Source: Flammeovirgaceae bacterium BBD 1991-12 (GTDB taxonomy: Bacteria; Bacteroidota; Bacteroidia; Cytophagales; Cyclobacteriaceae). Taken from it: DNA of 64,000 nucleotides. The DNA is taken from positions 1 to 64,000 of the forward strand of contig LYSV01000094.1 of assembly GCA_001657315.1 (NCBI GenBank), written 5' to 3'. The notes beneath the pieces were generated by a model that was not told where the DNA came from, made no database searches, and saw only the letters and a program-made list of their open reading frames with translations. This document shows positions 56,177 to 64,000 of the stretch, one piece after another. Position 1 is the first letter of the stretch. Each line of letters starts with the position of its first letter. The position numbers were made by a program, and so were the translations under genes.

Positions 56177-56683
56177 TCATTTGGTTTTTGAAATGATTTC
56201 CGCTTCCCTTTTGAGATCTGCTGCAAATTGCTCGAACGATTCATCAAACGGAGGGATGTACTTGGCATACATAGGAAACATTAAGCCTCCGATCCTTTCT
56301 GTCATGGTAAACGTTATGGTTCCCTGCTGTATTTCAGAGAGTATAAACACCCGGTCACCCTTGCCATCTCCCCACACTAACCGTTTCTCAGGCTCAAACT
56401 CTTTTATTTTTAGTTTGAAGGTCCGCTTTTCGTCTAAAGTAGATTTCAGCCTGATCTTTCCCCCTAACTCTATTTCCCCTTCAATAGAGACCACCGTGGA
56501 ATTCCAGCGGGGAAAATCAGAGGCATTGGTAAGTAGTGTCCACACGACGGAAGCATCCGCCTGTATGTCAATACCTACGGTTGTTTCCCGGTAAAATGTT
56601 TTTTTTACTGTGCTGGCTTTTCCGTCTTGTGCTATAGCTGCAACTGTGTTCATAAGCATTGGAATTAACGTTATTTTTTTCAT
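56177..56683 (-). CDS. SRPBCC family protein with signal peptide
   Basis: A 168-residue protein from ATG 56683: MKKITLIPMLMNTVAAIAQDG is a probable signal peptide. The mature part is an SRPBCC (START-like) domain with the VWTLLTNASDFPRWNSTVVSIEGEIELGGKIRL start, KRLVWGDGKGD middle and a long C-terminal helix. Such folds bind hydrophobic ligands. The ECF sigma factor gene lies 56 bases upstream on the same strand, so the two are probably co-expressed. Confidence 0.75.
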   Translation of the reverse strand: MKKITLIPMLMNTVAAIAQDGKASTVKKTFYRETTVGIDIQADASVVWTLLTNASDFPRWNSTVVSIEGEIELGGKIRLKSTLDEKRTFKLKIKEFEPEKRLVWGDGKGDRVFILSEIQQGTITFTMTERIGGLMFPMYAKYIPPFDESFEQFAADLKREAEIISKTK

Positions 56684-56739
56684 TTTGAATTGATTTTGGC
56701 CTTTGGACGATCCGGCCATTCAAAATGATAGGCTAACAG

Positions 56740-57537
56740 CTAATTTTTTTTCAAATATTTTTCCATCACCTTCCTGTTATGCTCCAGGTGATGTAGTTGC
56801 AGTGCGGCGGCACCAGACGTGAACGGATCTATTTCTTTGAGGATGGTCATCCGGTGATCAAACAGCGTCTCCTTGTCTTTGTTGTTGGCATCTTTTACCA
56901 TCTGGATCTTCACCAGTTCCTCCTGCGCATTTTGTTTGGGATTAAAAATGCCGTTCAGTTCGGTACACTGATGACAGACCCCTTCCTTGTTGATCAGTGA
57001 GCAGCGGCTATCAAAGACTTCGACCATTTTGTTACGGGCTACATGCAGGTAGTACTTTACCATGGCCTGTGTCAGATCGAGGATCTGAGCAATTTCCTTT
57101 ACCTTAAATTCATACACCTCTTTTAGCAACAGCGTCAATTGCTGCTCCAAGGGCAACGACCGGGATACGCAGGTAAAGCAAAATGCGATATGCTCCCGGA
57201 TCTCAAAGTTGCCCTGAGGTGATGTTTGCCGGATCTCCATGGCCTCCTGGAAAAATTCCTGATCATTGAGTGCAGCTTCTTTACAGATATCGGTCACATT
57301 TTGCGGCCATCTCTTTTGTGATCTTAAAAGATCCCTGGTCAGGTTGGAGGCAATGGCAAATACCCAAGTCTTCAAAGAGGAATCACCTTTAAAGGTATCG
57401 ATTTTCGAGTGTGCCTTCACGAAAGTATCCTGAACAAGGTCTTCCGTGTCCTGAACACTGGCGGTCATTCTCAAAATATAGGATCTTAATTGTCCTCTGA
57501 ATTCTTCGAAAGCCCTGGAAAATGTTTCCGTGGTCAT
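56740..57537 (-). CDS. ECF-type sigma factor with Cys-rich C-terminal extension
   Basis: A 265-residue sigma-70 family protein. Region 2 (about 10-75, RSYILRMTASVQDTEDLVQDTFVKAHSKIDTF and LKTWVFAIASNLTRDLLR) binds core and the -10 element. Region 4 (about 130-185) has KVKEIAQILDLTQAMVKYYLHVARNKM. A roughly 85-residue tail follows with C-x8-C-x2-C (RCSLINKEGVCHQCTELNG). Cys-rich tails on ECF factors can act as built-in metal or redox switches, so a separate anti-sigma may not be needed. No anti-sigma gene adjoins. ATG 57537 is chosen over a longer start. Confidence 0.85.
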   Translation of the reverse strand: MTTETFSRAFEEFRGQLRSYILRMTASVQDTEDLVQDTFVKAHSKIDTFKGDSSLKTWVFAIASNLTRDLLRSQKRWPQNVTDICKEAALNDQEFFQEAMEIRQTSPQGNFEIREHIAFCFTCVSRSLPLEQQLTLLLKEVYEFKVKEIAQILDLTQAMVKYYLHVARNKMVEVFDSRCSLINKEGVCHQCTELNGIFNPKQNAQEELVKIQMVKDANNKDKETLFDHRMTILKEIDPFTSGAAALQLHHLEHNRKVMEKYLKKN

Positions 57538-57633
57538 TTTTTTGTCCGTGAATATGCTGCTTAAACTGTTATCAAAAATATTATATTCAAACAGTTTTTC
57601 CAGCATTCACCCTATGGCTTTACAGCCAATCCT

Positions 57634-58383
57634 TCAACTGCCGATCTTAAAGCTCATCAGATCTTTACCTACTATCAGTTCACCCTTGTACCCCAAATGC
57701 CGTGCCTTCTGTCTTATCTCTCCTTCATCTGTTTCCCGGTACAGATGCGACAGGATCATGGTGGGGACCTGCGTCTCCACAGCCAATTGCACTACCTCAT
57801 CATCAGTAGGGTGGCCGGCATCAACCACCGCAAAATCCACTCCTTTCAGAAAATCGATCTCCTGCTGATGAAAATTTGAATCTCCTGTAAAGGCATATTG
57901 TTTGCCGTTCGCTTCAAATTTCAAACCACGGTTATTAACGGGTGGCAGATGCACAAACGAAAAATTCCGTTTGCCAATAGTGAATCTATCTTCCCTGATC
58001 TCATGAAGGAATACATTGAAAGTATCACGCTTCAGCTCATCCGGCCCGAACAGGCTCATGAGCCGCATGATCTGAACCTCCAGCCCCATGGGGCCGTAGA
58101 TGTGCAGGTCCTTTGACCGCGGATCAGTCCGCGACCAGCAGGAGGCATGAAGTAACGGCACCAGATCACTCACATGATCGGGGTGGAAATGGGACAAAAC
58201 AATGTACTGAATATCATCCTGCTTCAGGTCCAGCGCTGCAAGGCGCAGGGTAGTACCGCGCCCAATGTCATAGACAAAGAGCACGTCTTCCAGCTCCACA
58301 AGAACACTGGATGAGGTACGGTGCTCTTGCAACTGACAAGTGCCGGTGCCCAGTAGGGTTATTTTTTGCTTTTCAGCAGACAT
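57634..58383 (-). CDS. Metallo-beta-lactamase-fold hydrolase (RNase Z-like)
   Basis: A 249-residue protein with the MBL signature HFHPDH (about 65-70), TGDSNFH for the next ligand (about 165-171), a later Asp in VVDAGHPTD and a final His in ILSHLY. It is similar in layout to RNase Z and related phosphodiesterases but lacks a clear exosite arm, so tRNA processing is not assured. It probably has two zinc ions. It lies 97 bases upstream of the sigma factor gene, same strand. Confidence 0.88.
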   Translation of the reverse strand: MSAEKQKITLLGTGTCQLQEHRTSSSVLVELEDVLFVYDIGRGTTLRLAALDLKQDDIQYIVLSHFHPDHVSDLVPLLHASCWSRTDPRSKDLHIYGPMGLEVQIMRLMSLFGPDELKRDTFNVFLHEIREDRFTIGKRNFSFVHLPPVNNRGLKFEANGKQYAFTGDSNFHQQEIDFLKGVDFAVVDAGHPTDDEVVQLAVETQVPTMILSHLYRETDEGEIRQKARHLGYKGELIVGKDLMSFKIGS

Positions 58384-58476
58384 GAACCATATTTTAGCGT
58401 AGGTATAACGGCTGCTGACCCGTGGTAAGCAGGCCGTGAGACATATTCTCCTAATTTAGAAGGTATTTATCAGATC

Positions 58477-60789
58477 TCACTCGGCAACAGCCATGTTTCG
58501 CCTCATTTTTTTTGCCGTGTTCACAAGGTTTTCAAGGGCCGACCGGGTCTCCGGCCAGTCCCGTGTTTTTAATCCACAATCAGGGTTAACCCAAATATTT
58601 TTGACTGGCAGCAACCTGCTTGCTCTTAACAGAAGGTTTTCAATTTCACTTTCTGCGGGAATCCTTGGAGAATGTATATCGTATACGCCGGGTCCGATTT
58701 CATTCGGATACCTGAAATTTACGAATGCATCAAGAAGCTCCATATCTGACCTGGAAGTTTCAATGGTAATTACATCTGCATCCATGTCAGCTATGCTCTC
58801 AATAATATCATTAAACTCCGAATAGCACATATGTGTATGGATCTGGGTCTCATCTTTTACGCCACTGGACGCGATTTTGAATGATTCAACCGCCCATTTC
58901 AGGTATGACCTGCGGTTTTCACTTCGAAGGGGCAGCCCCTCTCTTATGGCAGGTTCATCAATTTGAATGACCTTTAATCCTGCCTTTTCCAGGTCCAGCA
59001 CCTCATCCCGTATGGCCAGGGCGATCTGTTTGCAGGTGGCGGAACGTGGCTGATCATTTCTTACAAAGGACCATTGCAATATGGTTACAGGGCCCGTCAG
59101 CATCCCTTTAACAGGTCTTGAGGTAAGAGACTGGGCATAGGCCGTCCATTTTATCGTCATTGGACCTTCCCGGTAGACGTCTCCAAAAATAACGGGAGGT
59201 TTTACGCAGCGGCTTCCATAGCTCTGCACCCAACCAAAGCTGGTAAAGGCAAATCCCCGCAGCCTTTCTCCAAAGTACTCCACCATGTCGTTCCTCTCAC
59301 ATTCGCCATGAACAAGAACGTCGAGCCCCACTTCTTCCTGAAACCGAATAGTAGCCTCGATTTCCTTTTGGATGAGCTCGTCATACCTTTCACGGGTTAT
59401 TTTTTTTCTTTTCCATTGTGCCCGCCAGCCTCGCACTTCTTTGGTTTGAGGAAATGAACCGATCGTAGTCGTGGGGTAAGGAGGTAAGCCAAGCTTTTGC
59501 TTTTGTTTTTGTTGCCGTATGGAGAAATGAGATTGTCGTTCGCTATCTTCCAAAGACAGTTTGGAGACCCTGTCTTTCACAGATGGATTATGGATCAGGT
59601 CTGACGACGCTTTGTTTTGAAAGGTTTTCACGTTTGCCTCAAGTTTTTCATCTGCAGCATCGCTTCCCTCAGAAAGGTATTTTAGGTTTACAATTTCCTC
59701 TACCTTTTGCTTTGCAAAAGCGAGCCAATGCCGGACCTCACGGGGTAGGGTTCGTTCGTCGGTTTCCAGGTCCAGATCATACGGACAATGGAGCAACGAA
59801 CAGGACGAAGCTATCCAAACCCTGTCTTTTCCAATTTTACCAACTGCTTTATTAATGACCTGAATTGATTGCGCAAAATCATTTTTCCAGATGTTTCTAC
59901 CCTCAACCAATCCAAGTGATAAAACCACACCCGGCTGTAGCTTATGTGACTCCAGAACATCTTCCAACTGAGAGGGGCAACGAACAAGATCAAGGTGCAG
60001 CGAATGAACAGGCAGTGATAATGCCGTATCCAGATTATCTCCGTAACAATCGAAATAGTTGGTAAGAATTATTTTTAGCTGTGGATACTTATCAGCGATT
60101 TTGGTGTAGCAATGGGTAATTGCATCCTTTTCCCTTTCTGAAAGATCGAGTGCGAGGCATGGCTCATCAAATTGGACATACTCTACTTCCAGAGTGTTCA
60201 ATTGGTCCAGTAGTTCAAGGTATACCGGTAAAAGCCTGTCCAGTAATTCAATGCTGTGAAATCCCTCTCCCTTTTCTTTTCCCAAAAGCAGGTAGGTCAC
60301 CGGACCGATGATTACCGGTTTGGTTTTAATACCCAGCGCTAAGGCCTCTTTATATTCGTCAATGATTTTGAAATTGAATAATTCAAAATGTTGATCCTTT
60401 TCAAACTCCGGTACGATGTAATGATAGTTAGTGTCAAACCACTTGGTCATTTCCATGGCTTTGATATCCACACCGTCTTTTTGAACACCGCGGGCCATGG
60501 CAAAATAAAGCTCCAGGGGTAGTGCGTCATCTTTTAGCTGGCTGTATCGTTCAGGAATACAACCAACCATCAACGACATATCGAGCACCTGATCATAAAG
60601 CGAAAAATCATTGGAAGGGATCAGGTCTATCCCCATATCTTTTTGTAAAAACCAATTCTCCTTTCTTACTGAGGCCCCGGCCTCAAACAGTTCGTTAGCC
60701 GAAATGTCCCCCTTCCAGTATTTTTCCAATGCGCTTTTCAGCTCTCTTTTTCTACCAATCCTTGGGTAACCTAAAACGTTTGTTTTCAT
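58477..60789 (-). CDS. metE: Cobalamin-independent methionine synthase
   Basis: Transfers the methyl group of 5-methyltetrahydropteroyl-triglutamate to homocysteine. The start MKTNVLGYPRIGRKRELK, the linker TTTIGSFPQTKEVR and the catalytic barrel with zinc ligands in QIHTHMCYSEF and NPDCGLKTR are clear. The 770 residues match the family. ATG 60789 is chosen because it gives the standard N-terminus. It is divergent from an Lrp/AsnC gene with 142 bases between, which suggests local regulation. Confidence 0.97.
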   Translation of the reverse strand: MKTNVLGYPRIGRKRELKSALEKYWKGDISANELFEAGASVRKENWFLQKDMGIDLIPSNDFSLYDQVLDMSLMVGCIPERYSQLKDDALPLELYFAMARGVQKDGVDIKAMEMTKWFDTNYHYIVPEFEKDQHFELFNFKIIDEYKEALALGIKTKPVIIGPVTYLLLGKEKGEGFHSIELLDRLLPVYLELLDQLNTLEVEYVQFDEPCLALDLSEREKDAITHCYTKIADKYPQLKIILTNYFDCYGDNLDTALSLPVHSLHLDLVRCPSQLEDVLESHKLQPGVVLSLGLVEGRNIWKNDFAQSIQVINKAVGKIGKDRVWIASSCSLLHCPYDLDLETDERTLPREVRHWLAFAKQKVEEIVNLKYLSEGSDAADEKLEANVKTFQNKASSDLIHNPSVKDRVSKLSLEDSERQSHFSIRQQKQKQKLGLPPYPTTTIGSFPQTKEVRGWRAQWKRKKITRERYDELIQKEIEATIRFQEEVGLDVLVHGECERNDMVEYFGERLRGFAFTSFGWVQSYGSRCVKPPVIFGDVYREGPMTIKWTAYAQSLTSRPVKGMLTGPVTILQWSFVRNDQPRSATCKQIALAIRDEVLDLEKAGLKVIQIDEPAIREGLPLRSENRRSYLKWAVESFKIASSGVKDETQIHTHMCYSEFNDIIESIADMDADVITIETSRSDMELLDAFVNFRYPNEIGPGVYDIHSPRIPAESEIENLLLRASRLLPVKNIWVNPDCGLKTRDWPETRSALENLVNTAKKMRRNMAVAE

Positions 60790-60822
60790 CAGTGAGAATA
60801 ATTGTCCATAATAAAGTCTGCC

Positions 60823-60830
60823 CAAAATTA
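60823..60830 (-). promoter_or_regulatory. -7 promoter box of metE
   Basis: The minus strand reads TAATTTTG, an exact TAnnTTTG match, 33 bases before the metE ATG. A -33 element is not evident, which may indicate a need for an activator. The opposite strand has TATATTTG at 60891-60898 for the divergent regulator gene. Confidence 0.45.
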
Positions 60831-60931
60831 AAAAGACAGACTAATTAACCATTGAATAATATTTTTTTAGAAAATATAGCTTCATAACAATATATTTGTA
60901 GTATTAAAATCTTTTCAGGCTATTTTCCTGA

Positions 60932-61414
60932 ATGAAAACAGAAAAATATTCTTCGATGAGTCTGGATACTATTGATGTTAAGATCCTGAAATTTCTCCAG
61001 GAGGATTCAAATGTTACCACCAAAGACCTGGCAAATAAGGTTCATCTTTCCGTCACCCCTGTTTTTGAAAGAGTCAGGAGGCTGGAAAAGGATGGATACA
61101 TAAAAAAGTATGTTGCTATTCTTGATCCTGATAAACTGAACCGGTCACTGATCGTTTTCTGTAGTGTCACTCTGAAAGAGCATACCAAAGAGATAGGAAA
61201 CAAGTTTGTTGAGGACATCAAATCGCTGGAAGAAGTAAGCGAATGCTACAATATCTCCGGTGATTATGACTTTTTACTGAAAGTGCTGGTAAGGGACATG
61301 AAGCATTATCAGGACTTCGTGATCAATCATTTAGGATCCATCGAGAATATTGGAAGTACGCACAGTACGTTTGTAATGGGTGAGATAAAGCAATCGTATT
61401 CAGTTCCGTTTTGA
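60932..61414 (+). CDS. Lrp/AsnC family transcriptional regulator
   Basis: A 160-residue regulator. An N-terminal winged helix-turn-helix (about 12-60, TTKDLANKVHLSVTPVFERVRRLEKDGYI) is followed by a RAM ligand-binding domain (about 70-155) with the GDYDFLLKVLVRD strand. Such proteins form octamers and sense amino acids. Divergence from metE makes methionine a reasonable but unproven effector. Its own -7 box is probably TATATTTG at 60891-60898. Confidence 0.92.
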   Translation: MKTEKYSSMSLDTIDVKILKFLQEDSNVTTKDLANKVHLSVTPVFERVRRLEKDGYIKKYVAILDPDKLNRSLIVFCSVTLKEHTKEIGNKFVEDIKSLEEVSECYNISGDYDFLLKVLVRDMKHYQDFVINHLGSIENIGSTHSTFVMGEIKQSYSVPF

Positions 61415-61476
61415 GGCAAGTTAGCTTGTCATGTGGTTTTTCCTAAAAGAATCAGAATACGTTTCCCAACCTTTTC

Positions 61477-61512
61477 TTGACAAAAATCATCACCCAATTT
61501 GACACAAATCAC
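61477..61512 (+). promoter_or_regulatory. Two FNR/CRP-like sites upstream of the Crp/Fnr gene
   Basis: TTGAC-AAAA-ATCAT (61477-61490) and TTGAC-ACAA-ATCAC (61499-61512) each resemble the TTGAT-N4-ATCAA Fnr motif with two mismatches. Their centres are 22 bp apart, two helical turns. With TAGCTTAG (61535-61542) as -7 box and a start near 61547, they would sit near -41.5 and -63.5, the positions of activator sites. The start site is inferred. Confidence 0.5.
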
Positions 61513-61564
61513 CTGACATCCCCTACAGCGCTGGTAGCTTAGTCAACAAAGTTCAACCCTTGCT

Positions 61565-62179
61565 ATGATCCCGGTAGAGTTTCTGGAAAAATACGGTGGC
61601 AGACAGATCAAAGCCGCAAAGCACCAGACCATCTTCCATCAGGACGATGAAGCGCTTAACTACTATCAGATCCTTGAAGGTCAGGTAAAAATGGCCAATT
61701 TCAGTGCGGGTGGGCAGGAATTCATCCAAAGTCTGTTTGAGGTCGGTGAAAGCTTCGGTGAACCGGCTCTCTTTGGTGATTTCCCTTATCCGGCCAGCGC
61801 CATTGCCACAGAAGACTGCATACTTATGAAGCTGTCCAAATCACATTTTTTCCAGCTACTGCAGGACCATTTTGAGATCCATAAAAAATTCAACAAGCGA
61901 CTTTCACTTAGGCTGAGGTACAAAGGGATGATCCTCAAGGAGATCTCCTCCTACCCACCAGAGCACCGTATCAGCACATTACTCAATTACCTCCGGGATC
62001 ATGACAATGAACAAAAGGTCTTTGAAGTACCCCTGACCCGCCAGCAGATTGCTGACATGACAGGACTCCGGGTGGAAACGGTGATCCGCACCATCAAAAA
62101 AATGGAAGCAGACAGGAAAGTAAAACTTGACAAACATAAAATCCTTATGGAACGCCCGTTGGTGGCATCACTTCTATGA
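61565..62179 (+). CDS. Crp/Fnr family regulator
   Basis: A 204-residue regulator with a cNMP-binding-like N-terminal barrel (about 12-110, QTIFHQDDEALNYYQILEGQVKMANF) and a C-terminal HTH_Crp (about 145-195, LTRQQIADMTGLRVETVIRTIKKM). The N-terminus lacks the Fnr cysteine cluster, so it is not an oxygen-sensing Fe-S Fnr. It may be Dnr/NnrR-like and respond to nitric oxide. It is the first gene before the cytochrome c, fasciclin and nosZ genes and is the likely regulator. Confidence 0.9.
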   Translation: MIPVEFLEKYGGRQIKAAKHQTIFHQDDEALNYYQILEGQVKMANFSAGGQEFIQSLFEVGESFGEPALFGDFPYPASAIATEDCILMKLSKSHFFQLLQDHFEIHKKFNKRLSLRLRYKGMILKEISSYPPEHRISTLLNYLRDHDNEQKVFEVPLTRQQIADMTGLRVETVIRTIKKMEADRKVKLDKHKILMERPLVASLL

Positions 62180-62242
62180 TCTGGATCATAAGAAAGTAAC
62201 CGTCAGCGGGTTTACTTGCAGTAAATCTAAAATCGCACTACA

Positions 62243-62731
62243 ATGAAAAACATTCAAACACTGTTGCTGATCATGGTGGCAGTATTCATTCTTTTTTCAT
62301 GCGGTAAAAAAGACGGAACAGTAGAAATGCCAAAGCCCAAAAAGCTATCGGAAGCCAAAAAACAGGACCCGATGGAAAACTGGCAGAATAACAAAGGCAT
62401 TGGCCCCGTCTCTTCCATCACTTTGCCTGCAGAGATCGATCAGTCGATGGTGGCAGCGGGCAAGGAGGTGTATGAGTCCATGTGTACCGCATGTCATAAA
62501 ATAGATAAGAAATTCATAGGCCCGTCCCCAAAAGGCATTATAACCCGCAGGACTCCGGAATGGATCATGAACATGATCCTTAACCCGGAGGAAATGACAC
62601 AAAAGGATCCCATAGCGAAACAACTGCTCATTGAAGCCAACGGATCACCTATGGCGAATCAAAACCTCACCGAAGATCAGGCGAGAGCTATCCTGGAGTA
62701 TTTCAGAACACTGGATCAGGAAAAGATATGA
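62243..62731 (+). CDS. Lipoprotein cytochrome c
   Basis: A 162-residue lipoprotein (ILFSCGKK, Cys about 20) with one class I cytochrome c domain. The haem site CTACH is near residues 81-85, and the axial Met is probably in GSPMANQNLT near 132. Anchored in a membrane facing the periplasm, it is a likely electron donor to NosZ. Its stop overlaps the ATG of the fasciclin gene by four bases (ATGA). Confidence 0.92.
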   Translation: MKNIQTLLLIMVAVFILFSCGKKDGTVEMPKPKKLSEAKKQDPMENWQNNKGIGPVSSITLPAEIDQSMVAAGKEVYESMCTACHKIDKKFIGPSPKGIITRRTPEWIMNMILNPEEMTQKDPIAKQLLIEANGSPMANQNLTEDQARAILEYFRTLDQEKI

Positions 62732-63285
62732 AAACGCTGAGTTTTACCATGCTCACGGCAGCCTGTGTAATGCTTATGGCATGTTCAGGCAGTGAAAGCT
62801 CCTCCTCACCGCCGGCTGAAGAGGTAGCAACCACCACAGACGGTGGTCAGGCTACCGTTGTAGATACGGAATCAGACCCAAACATCGTACAGGTAGCTGT
62901 CAACTCACCGGACCATACCACATTGGTAGCTGCTGTAAAAGCAGCTGACCTTGTAGATGTACTGGCGAATAATGGTCCGCTTACGGTTTTCGCGCCTACC
63001 AATGAAGCCTTTGCTGCTCTGCCGGAAGGCACACTGGAGGATCTGATTAAACCTGAGAACAAAAATAAGCTGGTCAGTATTATCCACTATCATGCTGCAC
63101 CGGGCACCTACAAGGGTGACCTCCTGAAAGATGGCATGAATCTCTTTATGGCCGAGGGCAGCAATTCGAAAATAGAAATAAACGACGGAGAGGTCACCAT
63201 AAACGGCGCCAGAATACTGGGCACTGTGGAAGCCACCAACGGAGTAGTCCATGTCGTGGACAAAGTGCTCCTTCCGCCAAATTAA
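62728..63285 (+). CDS. Fasciclin (FAS1) domain lipoprotein
   Basis: A 185-residue lipoprotein (LMLMACSGS, Cys about 19) with a Ser/Thr-rich linker and one FAS1 domain (about 52-183). FAPTNEAFAALPEGTLEDLI and the closing ATNGVVHVVDKVLLPP are the two FAS1 signatures. FAS1 domains mediate adhesion or protein contacts. The tight overlap with the cytochrome gene and the 23-base gap to nosZ suggest a role in nitrous oxide reduction, perhaps holding the complex together; this is inference. Confidence 0.92.
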   Translation: MKTLSFTMLTAACVMLMACSGSESSSSPPAEEVATTTDGGQATVVDTESDPNIVQVAVNSPDHTTLVAAVKAADLVDVLANNGPLTVFAPTNEAFAALPEGTLEDLIKPENKNKLVSIIHYHAAPGTYKGDLLKDGMNLFMAEGSNSKIEINDGEVTINGARILGTVEATNGVVHVVDKVLLPPN

Positions 63286-63308
63286 CCTTAACTAATCCAA
63301 ATAAACCT

Positions 63309-64000
63309 ATGAATAAAATGAAGTTAACCGGAGCCGGCCTGTTGATCACGCTGGCAGTGTTGTCAGCATGCAATAGCGGTAATCAGGGCAGTGGTGCCCT
63401 TGGGCTGGAGGATGCAGCCTCCAAAGTATATGTTGCACCTGGTGAGCTGGACGAATTCTACGCCATGGTATCTGGAGGGTTCAGCGGTCAGCTGGCTATT
63501 TACGGGCTACCTTCCGGAAGATTGCTGAAGGTGATCCCTGTGTTTTCGCAGGATGCGGAAAAGGGTTATGGCTATAACGAGGAGACCAAACCCATGTTCA
63601 ATACCTCCTTTGGTTTTGTACCATGGGATGATTCTCACCACCCGGAGCTGTCGCAAACCAATGGGGAAACGGACGGTAAATATGTATTTATCAACGGGAA
63701 CAATACACCGCGCATAGCCAGGATAGACCTCTCAGTGTTTGAGACCACGGAAATTGTGGAGATCCCCAACAGCGGAGGTAACCACAGCTCACCGTTCACT
63801 ACCGAGAATACGGAATATGTGGTGGCCGGAACACGCTTCAGTGTACCCATACCACAGAAAGACACCCCGATCGATGGTAAGAGCTTCAAGGGGGCTCTCA
63901 CCTTTATAAAGGCGGACGTGCCCGGGGAGATGAAAGTGGCCTTCCAGATACTGGTGCCCGGGTTTGACTATGACCTCGCTCACAGCGGTAAGGGTAAATC
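63309..64000 (+). CDS. nosZ: Nitrous oxide reductase, clade II, lipoprotein type (partial)
   Basis: The start of NosZ, which reduces N2O to N2 using copper centres CuA and CuZ. About 230 residues are visible; the C-terminal cupredoxin (CuA) domain lies beyond the right edge. The signal ends in AVLSACNSG, a lipobox (Cys about 21), rather than the twin-arginine signal of clade I enzymes. MFNTSFGFVPWDDSHHPELSQTNGETDGKYVFINGNNTPRIARIDL is the NosZ propeller start, with His residues for CuZ. Upstream are a regulator, cytochrome c and FAS1 protein. Confidence 0.92.
   Translation, partial: MNKMKLTGAGLLITLAVLSACNSGNQGSGALGLEDAASKVYVAPGELDEFYAMVSGGFSGQLAIYGLPSGRLLKVIPVFSQDAEKGYGYNEETKPMFNTSFGFVPWDDSHHPELSQTNGETDGKYVFINGNNTPRIARIDLSVFETTEIVEIPNSGGNHSSPFTTENTEYVVAGTRFSVPIPQKDTPIDGKSFKGALTFIKADVPGEMKVAFQILVPGFDYDLAHSGKGK

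Noticed and set aside
60790-60931. SAM riboswitch upstream of metE
   Set aside because: The 142-bp gap is AT-rich and no conserved riboswitch core or terminator could be recognised.
1-64000. CRISPR arrays, tRNA/rRNA genes, prophage or insertion sequences
   Set aside because: No regularly spaced repeats, no tRNA-like T-loop and acceptor pairs in gaps, and no integrase, transposase or phage structural genes were found.

Overview
The window reads as a chromosomal segment of a Bacteroidota bacterium, most likely order Cytophagales. The reasons are the gene families present, FtsZ with a long tail beyond the usual C-terminal peptide, many Bacteroidota-type promoters (TTTG, about 19 bases, then TAnnTTTG), few Shine-Dalgarno sequences, and a lipoprotein-type NosZ. 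No phage, insertion sequence, CRISPR array, tRNA or rRNA gene was seen. A species cannot be named from this sequence.

Layout. (1) 1-7054, minus strand: a branched-chain amino acid block, leuA-leuC-leuD-leuB-ilvE-ilvD. ilvD runs off the left edge. A 24-codon leader peptide rich in Ile, Val and Leu plus a terminator hairpin lies in front of ilvE, which is a classic attenuator. A second terminator with a 9-codon mini-ORF lies between leuD and leuB. (2) 7-24 kb: mixed housekeeping and envelope genes (TPR-like protein, thiL, A-type Fe-S carrier, RidA, ABC-type permease, aminopeptidase P, secreted subtilase, a RES/Xre toxin-antitoxin pair with a palindromic operator, an ABC-F ATPase, a Zn phospholipase-like protein, rpsT, radC). 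(3) 24.9-31.9 kb: pheT, a coiled-coil gene, zapA, a probable 6S RNA, rny and a Pif1-like helicase. (4) 32-33.1 kb: an AT-rich patch with an unknown membrane protein and an orphan PemK/MazF-like toxin gene.

(5) 33.2-49.4 kb, minus strand: a complete division and cell-wall (dcw) cluster, mraZ-(four-helix protein)-rsmH-ftsL-ftsI-murE-mraY-murD-ftsW-murG-murC-ftsQ-ftsA-ftsZ. It makes peptidoglycan precursors, flips and polymerises them and builds the Z-ring. Three 10-bp-spaced AAAGTGG boxes in front of mraZ are a probable MraZ operator. mraY is broken by a frameshift as given, and murD lacks a normal start codon at the position homology predicts. Since both genes are essential, sequence errors are the first suspicion.

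(6) 49.4-58.4 kb: CoA-transferase, lipoproteins including a TlpA-like thioredoxin, mnmA, a DUF2249/hemerythrin-like protein, an ECF sigma factor with a Cys-containing tail next to an SRPBCC protein, and a metallo-beta-lactamase-fold hydrolase. (7) 58.4-61.4 kb: metE divergent from an Lrp/AsnC regulator. (8) 61.5-64 kb: the start of a clade II nitrous oxide reductase cluster. It has a Crp/Fnr regulator preceded by two FNR-like half-site pairs 22 bp apart, then three lipoproteins in a row: cytochrome c, fasciclin-domain protein and NosZ, the last cut by the right edge.
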